DNA from: Melioribacteraceae bacterium | GTDB lineage: Bacteria > Bacteroidota > Ignavibacteria > Ignavibacteriales > Melioribacteraceae | Direction of reading: 5' to 3' | NCBI GenBank assembly: GCA_026983755.1 | Contig: JALSTL010000088.1 | Span: 1-13,103 of the forward strand | DNA: 13,103 bases | Shown: positions 8,622 through 13,103 of the stretch, one piece after another | Numbering within the stretch: position 1 is the first letter of the stretch | Layout: every line of letters starts with the position of its first letter | The notes under the pieces: model-generated | The model's database searches: none | What the model was told of the DNA's origin: nothing | What the model saw: only the letters and a program-made list of their open reading frames with translations | Position numbers and translations under genes: made by a program

Positions 8622-8650
8622 ATAATATTTCTTTTATTTTTTTTCCACAA
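8622..8650 (-). promoter_or_regulatory. Candidate internal promoter before fabG
   Basis: On the minus strand TTGTGG (8645-8650) and TATTAT (8622-8627) are exactly 17 nt apart across an A-rich spacer, about 41 nt upstream of the fabG start. The -10 matches five of six consensus bases and the -35 only three. The 87-nt fabD-fabG gap is one of the few large gaps within the cluster, which gives room for such a promoter. AT-rich background makes chance matches likely. Confidence 0.35.
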
Positions 8651-8668
8651 GTTATAAATATGAATTGC

Positions 8669-9589
8669 TCAGTTGAGTTTTTCCAAATCTTCATATTTAT
8701 CAATACCGGTAATTTTCACATCTGGATTAATACGTTTAATTAACCCTTGTAAAACTTTACCGGAACCAATTTCAATAAATTCTTCCACACCGTCTTTAAT
8801 CATATTCTCAACGGATTGTTGCCATTTAACAGGCGAGGTTAATTGTTTAAGTAAAAGTTCCTTTATTTCATTATTATTTTTAACCTTGTTGGCGGTAACG
8901 TTTGCATAAATTGGAATTTTCGCATCGGCAATGTTTACGTGGTTGAGAGTTTCGTTAAACATATCTGCTGCATATTGCATTAGCGGAGAATGGAAAGCAC
9001 CGCTAACAATTAGCTCTTTAACTAATCTTGCTCCGTTTTTTTTAGCTAAGTTCATAGTTTTTTTCACACCGTCCGAATTTCCGGAAATAACTATTTGACC
9101 GGGTGAATTAAAATTAGCACATTGAACAACAACGTTATCGTTGTTTGAAAGATCCGAACAAATATTTTCTAAAATTGATCCGTCCATACCTATTACCGCT
9201 GCCATTGAACCTGCTTCTTTTTTTCCTGCTTCAAGCATAGCTTCTCCGCGTTTTCTGATAAGTTTAAGAGCATCGGAAAAACTTAAAGCTCCGGCCGAAT
9301 ATAAAGCTGTAAGTTCCCCTAACGAATGACCTGCAACAACATCCGGAAGGACATAATTTAATTCGTTTAAAAGAACAGCACTATGAAGAAACAATGCCGG
9401 TTGAGTAACATCGGTGGATTTTAATTGTTCTTGAGGACCTTCAAACATTATTTTTGAAATATTAAAGTTTAAAGTATCTTCCGCTTGTTCAATTAGTTGC
9501 TTTGCTTTATTCGAATTATAAAAAATATCTTTAGCCATTCCCACATACTGAGAACCTTGACCCGGAAAAACGAATGCTTTTTTACTCAC
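8669..9589 (-). CDS. fabD: Malonyl-CoA:ACP transacylase
   Basis: A 306-residue enzyme that transfers malonyl from CoA to ACP, supplying extender units to FabH and FabF. It begins KKAFVFPGQGSQYVGM with the GQGSQ motif at 10-14. The nucleophile is S89 in GHSLGE, R114 (RKRGEAM) fits the malonyl-carboxylate binder, H200 in SGAFHSPLM is the catalytic His, and Q249 with PVKW (253-256) completes the active-site region. I chose the GTG at 9587-9589: it shares a base with the fabH stop (TAGTG), has GGAG about 9 nt upstream, and yields the normal N-terminus. The frame is open further, to a TTG at 9623-9625, but that would add 12 residues inside fabH unlike the family. Translation is probably coupled to fabH. 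Confidence 0.97.
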   Translation of the reverse strand: MSKKAFVFPGQGSQYVGMAKDIFYNSNKAKQLIEQAEDTLNFNISKIMFEGPQEQLKSTDVTQPALFLHSAVLLNELNYVLPDVVAGHSLGELTALYSAGALSFSDALKLIRKRGEAMLEAGKKEAGSMAAVIGMDGSILENICSDLSNNDNVVVQCANFNSPGQIVISGNSDGVKKTMNLAKKNGARLVKELIVSGAFHSPLMQYAADMFNETLNHVNIADAKIPIYANVTANKVKNNNEIKELLLKQLTSPVKWQQSVENMIKDGVEEFIEIGSGKVLQGLIKRINPDVKITGIDKYEDLEKLN

Positions 9590-10605
9590 TAATCCAAACT
9601 CCACTTTATGTAAATAGCACCCCAAGTAAATCCAGCACCAAAAGCTGAAAGAATTAAATTATCTCCTTTTTTAATTTTTCCGTTTCTGTAATATTCGGTT
9701 AAACAAAGCGGAATAGTTGCAGCGGTAGTATTTCCGTAACGATCAATGTTTAACATTGCTTTTTCCGTAGGAATTCCCATTCTGTTGGCTGTAGCATCAA
9801 TAATTCGTTTGTTTGCTTGATGAGGAACCAAATATGCAATGTCTTCGGAATTAAGGTTGTTTTTCTCCATAATTTCTACGGAAACATCGGCCATGCCTTT
9901 AACGGCTTCTTTAAAAACCGTTTTACCATCTTGAACCAAATTATGATAACCTTTATCCAAAGTTTCGTGAGAAGGAGGATATAAACTTCCGCCACCTTTC
10001 ATATATAAAAATTCTTTTCCTTTGCCATCGCAATGAAGGATGGAATCGATATATCCGTCGTTAAGATTTTCCGTAGGCTCCAAAAGTACTGCAGCAGCGG
10101 CATCTCCGAAAATTATACAAGTATTTCTATCGGTATAATCGAGTATGGAGCTCATTTTATCTGCACCAATAACAATTACTTTTTTATGTCTGCCGCTTTC
10201 AATTAAACTTGCACCGCTTTCCAAAGCAAATAAAAACCCTGAGCAAGCTGCAGATAAATCGTAACCCCAAGCATTTTTTGCTCCAACTTTTTCTTGTACG
10301 AGGCAAGCTGTTGCAGGAAAAAACATATCCGGAGTAACGGTTGCAACAATAATAGCATCAATTTCTTCGGCAGATAAATTTTTGGATTGTAGTAAATCCG
10401 TAACAGCTTTAGCTGCCATATCGCTTGTAGCTCCGTTTTCTTCTTTTCTTCTTTCTTTAATACCGGTTCTACTTACAATCCATTCGTCATTTGTATCAAC
10501 GATGGTTTCGAAATAATGATTATCCAAAATTTTATCCGGAACATACATACCAACACCGGTAATTTGTGCATTAACTAATTTTTTTTCTCTTCTAGATATT
10601 TCCAT
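9589..10605 (-). CDS. fabH: 3-oxoacyl-ACP synthase III (KAS III)
   Basis: A 338-residue condensing enzyme that starts fatty acid chains by joining an acyl-CoA primer to malonyl-ACP. The Cys-His-Asn triad is C121 (DLSAACSGFLFAL), H262 (VPHQANKRIID) and N292 (DRYGNTTAATIPL). GIKERR (48-53) and the C-terminal FGAGFTWGAIYIKW are also family hallmarks. The start is ATG 10603-10605, which lies inside the end of plsX (14-nt overlap) with AGAAGG about 11 nt upstream. This gives about 12 residues ahead of the usual start (NAQITGVGMYVPDKIL); no better start codon is available nearer to that point. The overlap implies coupled translation with plsX. Whether the primer is acetyl-CoA or branched acyl-CoA cannot be told from sequence alone. 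Confidence 0.97.
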   Translation of the reverse strand: MEISRREKKLVNAQITGVGMYVPDKILDNHYFETIVDTNDEWIVSRTGIKERRKEENGATSDMAAKAVTDLLQSKNLSAEEIDAIIVATVTPDMFFPATACLVQEKVGAKNAWGYDLSAACSGFLFALESGASLIESGRHKKVIVIGADKMSSILDYTDRNTCIIFGDAAAAVLLEPTENLNDGYIDSILHCDGKGKEFLYMKGGGSLYPPSHETLDKGYHNLVQDGKTVFKEAVKGMADVSVEIMEKNNLNSEDIAYLVPHQANKRIIDATANRMGIPTEKAMLNIDRYGNTTAATIPLCLTEYYRNGKIKKGDNLILSAFGAGFTWGAIYIKWSLD

Positions 10606-11617
10606 AAAGTTTTTTACCTTCTTTGAGTTTTTGTATTAATTTTTTTTCGAACATTTCATCGGCTTTAAGAATCATATTTTTAATTGCCAAGGGCGAACTG
10701 GCTCCGTGTCCTATAATACTAATTCCGTTAACACCTAGCAACGGAACACCACCGTGTGATTGGTAATCCATATCTTTTAAAGATGCTTTTAATACTTTTT
10801 TTGTTATTAAAGCTTTTATTTTATTGGAGAATCCTTTTGAGGCATAATTTTTAATTCTTCCTTTTACAAAAGTTAAAAAACTTTCACCGAATTTAAGCAT
10901 TATATTTCCAACAAAACCGTCGCAAACAACAATATCCGTTTTACCTTTTAATATATCTCTTCCTTCAACATTACCAAGAAAATTAAGACCGGATTTTTCC
11001 AACATTTTAAAAGCTTCGAAAGTTACATTGTTTCCTTTGCTGTTTTCTTCGCCAACGCTTAACAAGCCGACGGAAGGGTTTTTAATATTGTCCATTTCTT
11101 CGGCATAAATTGTACCCATAATTGCATAGTCCAATAAATGTATTGGTTTGCTATCCACACTGGCACCAACATCATAAACCGTACAATTTTTTCCGCTGTT
11201 TGTGGGAAATTGCGCTCCGATTGTAGGTCTTCCGAAACCTTTAATTCTACCCATAATTAAAGTGGAGGCAGCCATCATTGCTCCGGTATTTCCCGCACTT
11301 ACAAAAGCATCTGCTTTGTTTTCCTGTATCAACCTGGCACCTTTAACTATTGTAGAGTCTTTCTTTTTTTTTATAGCAACAGTTGGCGAATCATGCATGT
11401 CAATTACTTCATTTGCATGTATGATTTTTGACGTATCAAATTTCAAATTATTTTTGTTAATAAAACTTTTTATTTTTTTTTCATCTCCAATTAAATATAG
11501 TTCCAAAGAAGACTTTTGTTTAAGTGCTTCGATAGTACCAAGTATGGGATTTTCCGGAGTATAGTCTCCCCCCATTGCATCAATTATTATTTTACATTTA
11601 TTAACAAAGGGAGACAT
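10592..11617 (-). CDS. plsX: Phosphate acyltransferase
   Basis: A 341-residue enzyme that makes acyl-phosphate from acyl-ACP, feeding PlsY and phospholipid synthesis; it is peripheral to the membrane in studied species. Motifs seen are DAMGGD (13-18), VSAGNTGAMMA (106-116), GASVDSKP (151-158), CDGFVGN (232-238), GGVPLLGVNG (289-298) and GHGASS (303-308). The frame could begin at a GTG (11618-11620), but the ATG directly after it (11615-11617) is preferred. There is no good Shine-Dalgarno, so translation may depend on coupling to rpmF, whose stop lies 15 nt upstream. The last 14 nt overlap fabH. The plsY partner is not in the window. Family length and cluster position are normal. Confidence 0.97.
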   Translation of the reverse strand: MSPFVNKCKIIIDAMGGDYTPENPILGTIEALKQKSSLELYLIGDEKKIKSFINKNNLKFDTSKIIHANEVIDMHDSPTVAIKKKKDSTIVKGARLIQENKADAFVSAGNTGAMMAASTLIMGRIKGFGRPTIGAQFPTNSGKNCTVYDVGASVDSKPIHLLDYAIMGTIYAEEMDNIKNPSVGLLSVGEENSKGNNVTFEAFKMLEKSGLNFLGNVEGRDILKGKTDIVVCDGFVGNIMLKFGESFLTFVKGRIKNYASKGFSNKIKALITKKVLKASLKDMDYQSHGGVPLLGVNGISIIGHGASSPLAIKNMILKADEMFEKKLIQKLKEGKKLYGNI

Positions 11618-11632
11618 CACAATTTATAATCA

Positions 11633-11812
11633 CTAAGATTCGGGAACAAATTGGGAACGACCGGCATAGTAACCGCAATTAGGACATGCTCTATGACTAA
11701 GTTTCATTTCTCCGCAATTTGAACATGTTGTTAAAGACGGAGCAGTTGCCTTATAATGAGTTCGTCTTTTGTCTCTTCTACTTTTCGATATTTTTCTTTT
11801 CGGATGAGCCAT
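11633..11812 (-). CDS. rpmF: 50S ribosomal protein L32
   Basis: A 59-residue ribosomal protein. I translated it by hand: it starts [20 protein letters not shown], a strongly basic tail typical of L32, followed by a zinc ribbon with C30-X2-C33 (TCSNCG) and C43-X2-C46 (CPNCG). This is the Cys4, zinc-binding version of L32, and it ends GRSQFVPES before a TAG. The start ATG (11810-11812) has an AAGAGG Shine-Dalgarno about 7 nt upstream that overlaps the end of yceD, 14 nt away. The yceD-rpmF-plsX order is widely conserved in bacteria, which links ribosome and lipid synthesis in one transcript. Confidence 0.97.
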   Translation of the reverse strand: MAHPKRKISKSRRDKRRTHYKATAPSLTTCSNCGEMKLSHRACPNCGYYAGRSQFVPES

Positions 11813-11826
11813 TTATTTTCCTCTTT

Positions 11827-12327
11827 TTAGTTTAATTTTCCTTTCAAACTTATTAATTTTTCCCAAACCGGATTTACAGAATCTGTTTCACAGTTACATT
11901 TTTTTATATTTAAATTAGCTCCGCACTGCGGACACAACCCTTTACAGTTATCATCACAAAGTTTTTTCATTGGAACGGATAAGTATGTATAATCGATTAC
12001 TTCTTTTGTAAGGTCCAAATTTTCCAAATTTCTTGTAATGTATTTTATATCGGTATTATTATTCCCTTCTATATTTTTATCGTATAAAAAAACAATTTCA
12101 AAATTTGTTTCGAGAATATCATTATATTTTTTATTACATCTATCGCAAGAAAAAACAGCATTAATTTTCAATTGGCAATCTACAACAATTTGATGTAAAG
12201 ATTTATCTACCTTACAATTAAGTTTTATTTCATCCCTAAATTGTTCGTCTAAGTTAAGCTCCGAAACGTTTTTGGTTAATTCAAATTTATGAATTCCTTC
12301 CGGAAGATTACTTATTTTAATTTTCAT
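11827..12327 (-). CDS. DUF177 / YceD family protein with metal-binding cysteines
   Basis: A 166-residue cytosolic protein of the DUF177 (YceD) family, which sits before rpmF in very many bacteria. In E. coli and plants the family has been linked to 23S rRNA accumulation, so a role in 50S assembly is likely but not proven. Seen here: C61-X2-C64 (SCDRC), the LDLTKEVIDYTYLSVPMK segment with a central Leu-Asp-Leu motif, then C124, C128, C132 and C135 (LCDDNCKGLCPQCG), plus C144 and C146 (KCNC), and the family end motif NPVWEKLISLKG at 152-163. The Cys arrangement suggests bound zinc. The start is ATG 12325-12327 with only a weak upstream GAG. It is the first gene of the fab cluster, downstream of a long AT-rich leader with a hairpin. 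Confidence 0.93.
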   Translation of the reverse strand: MKIKISNLPEGIHKFELTKNVSELNLDEQFRDEIKLNCKVDKSLHQIVVDCQLKINAVFSCDRCNKKYNDILETNFEIVFLYDKNIEGNNNTDIKYITRNLENLDLTKEVIDYTYLSVPMKKLCDDNCKGLCPQCGANLNIKKCNCETDSVNPVWEKLISLKGKLN

Positions 12328-12345
12328 CTTTTAAAATCTCGTTTC

Positions 12346-12380
12346 TTTTTAGTTAGTTTTTGAAACAGACCAACTAAAAA
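12346..12380 (-). promoter_or_regulatory. Leader hairpin or operator-like inverted repeat of the fab cluster
   Basis: Arms TTTTTAGTTAGT (12346-12357) and ACCAACTAAAAA (12369-12380) are inverted repeats differing at one position. In the minus-strand transcript that position is a G-U pair, so a 12-bp stem with an 11-nt loop can form. It lies just downstream of a TATAAT box and 19 nt before the yceD start. It lacks a T tract at the 3' side, so it is not a standard terminator. It could be a repressor site overlapping the transcript start or an mRNA-stabilising 5' hairpin. Confidence 0.45.
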
Positions 12381-12390
12381 AACGGGATAA

Positions 12391-12396
12391 ATTATA
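12391..12396 (-). promoter_or_regulatory. Candidate -10 box for the fab cluster promoter
   Basis: A perfect TATAAT on the minus strand, 64 nt upstream of the yceD start, would place the transcript start near 12384, just before the hairpin. No good -35 hexamer is found at the normal spacing, so the assignment rests on the box and its position alone. Confidence 0.35.
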
Positions 12397-12703
12397 TTGA
12401 TCGAAAACAAATTTTATTTTTATTACTACAGTATTTATAAGTTATATTTATTCAAATTAATTTTGTAAAAATACTTAAAATACCGCCTGTTCTACTTTGA
12501 AAATATTTTAAAAAATATAATTATGAAATATATAAAGGCATTCATTTATAAGCAAGAAATGTTAATTGTGTCAAAATTGGGATAGTTCTTACATAATTAC
12601 ATAATAAATGTTTAGCTTAAGCGAAAAATTGTCGATTATTAGTATTTAACCTTATCTGATATTTATTTAATTTTTAATTATCATATTTATATATATTTGA
12701 TAT

Positions 12704-13103
12704 TTAATTATCTGTTTTTAAATTATTTTCGGTCCTTCTCAAAAAAACATCGGTAGGTAAGCCCGGATAAGCATTTGAACTTAAAGTGTATGTTTTTCCC
12801 GCCTTGTAATATTGCATTCCTCTATAAGCTATCATTGCGGCATTATCTCCGCAATATTCTATTTTAGGTATAACAATTTTAATATTTTTATGTTGACCTA
12901 TTTTATAAAATTCATTTCTTAGCTTTTTATTTGCGGCAACACCTCCAACAAGTGATAAAGAATTTATTTTGTTTTCATCTAACGCTAAGTTCACTTTTTG
13001 AATAATTGCTTGTGTAGCGGCTTTTTGAAATGAAGCGGCAATATTGCTTTTGTCTTTTTCAGAAATTTGTTTATCGAAATTTTTTTTTTGAATATAACGC
13101 AAT
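12704..13103 (-). CDS. tsaD: tRNA t6A37 threonylcarbamoyltransferase TsaD, C-terminal part
   Basis: The last 132 or so residues of TsaD (Gcp/YgjD/Kae1 family). With TsaB and TsaE it transfers threonylcarbamoyl to A37 of ANN-decoding tRNAs. The frame is open to the right edge, where it reads LRYIQKKNFDKQ, matching the region just after the family's FSFSGLKT motif; the TTG there is an internal codon, not a start. Seen: IAASFQKAATQAI (21-33 of the fragment), LSLVGGVAANKKLR (49-62), and CGDNAAMIAYRGMQYY (84-99), which holds the metal-binding Asp. The family usually has CTDN here, so Gly replaces Thr. The tail after the core (NAYPGLPTDVFLRRTEN) is normal in type. A run of ten A on the coding strand lies at 13080-13089. 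About 200 N-terminal residues lie outside the window. Confidence 0.95.
   Translation of the reverse strand, partial: LRYIQKKNFDKQISEKDKSNIAASFQKAATQAIIQKVNLALDENKINSLSLVGGVAANKKLRNEFYKIGQHKNIKIVIPKIEYCGDNAAMIAYRGMQYYKAGKTYTLSSNAYPGLPTDVFLRRTENNLKTDN

Larger units (their letters stand above)
12328..12703. other. AT-rich non-coding gap upstream of the fab cluster
   Basis: This stretch of 376 bases between tsaD and the yceD homologue is very AT-rich and holds no credible gene. It should contain the tsaD transcript end and the promoter of the fab cluster. I find a TATAAT box at 12391-12396 and an inverted repeat at 12346-12380 (listed separately). The part nearest tsaD (about 12600-12703) contains short repeated TTTAATTATC strings that look like simple AT-rich sequence. 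No clear terminator for tsaD is visible. Confidence 0.7.

Noticed and set aside
9590..9625. Upstream TTG start for fabD adding 12 residues
   Set aside because: The added residues lie inside fabH, do not resemble the FabD N-terminus, and the GTG at 9587-9589 has better spacing to a GGAG.
11202..11564. A 120-codon open frame on the plus strand inside plsX
   Set aside because: It is antisense to conserved plsX motifs. Its hydrophobic look comes from reading the complement of the plsX codons.
12523..12585. A 20-codon open frame on the plus strand in the tsaD-yceD gap
   Set aside because: There is no Shine-Dalgarno, no recognisable sequence, and short frames arise by chance in a gap of this length.
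12615..12622. GCTTAAGC palindrome in the tsaD-yceD gap
   Set aside because: Eight bases only, no flanking extension or T tract, so it is neither a terminator nor a convincing operator.
1..13103. Search for tRNA genes, rRNA, CRISPR arrays, insertion sequences, phage genes or defence genes
   Set aside because: No tandem spaced repeats, transposase-like frames or terminal inverted repeats were seen, and no tRNA-like cloverleaf was recognised by eye in the gaps.

Overview
The window is a compact, AT-rich stretch of bacterial chromosome. All 15 protein genes that I can support read on the minus strand, so transcription runs from high to low coordinates. Two are cut by the window edges. The organism is diderm (an Omp85 outer-membrane protein is present) and AT-rich, with several starts lacking a clear Shine-Dalgarno and a single-chain glycine dehydrogenase. 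This suits the Bacteroidota/Chlorobiota/Ignavibacteriota group, perhaps Ignavibacteriota; that placement is inference from gene style and was not tested with a tree.

In transcription order: the C-terminal part of tsaD (tRNA t6A synthesis) enters from the right edge. A 376-base AT-rich gap follows, with a TATAAT box and a 12-bp inverted repeat. Then comes a classical fatty acid and phospholipid initiation cluster: yceD/DUF177, rpmF (L32, short and easily missed, 11633-11812), plsX, fabH, fabD, fabG, acpP, fabF and rnc. Spacing is tight: plsX/fabH overlap by 14 nt, fabH/fabD share one base (TAGTG), and fabF/rnc are 2 nt apart. A strong hairpin terminator sits between acpP and fabF, and a possible internal promoter lies before fabG.

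After rnc come a stand-alone gcvP (full-length glycine dehydrogenase) closed by a hairpin terminator, then a second small group: a CoA-binding Rossmann protein, a short single-POTRA Omp85 barrel protein, a FUN14-family membrane protein, and an unidentified gene that overlaps the FUN14 stop codon and runs off the left edge.

Functionally, FabD loads malonyl onto ACP, FabH starts chains, FabF and FabG elongate and reduce, and PlsX diverts acyl-ACP to acyl phosphate for phospholipid synthesis. Dehydratase and enoyl reductase (fabZ, fabI/K) are not here. Most of the window is ordinary housekeeping. I see no mobile element, CRISPR array, tRNA, rRNA or defence system, and no convincing undescribed system. 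The less ordinary items are the fab leader dyad, the acpP-fabF terminator and the FUN14/Omp85/unknown membrane group.
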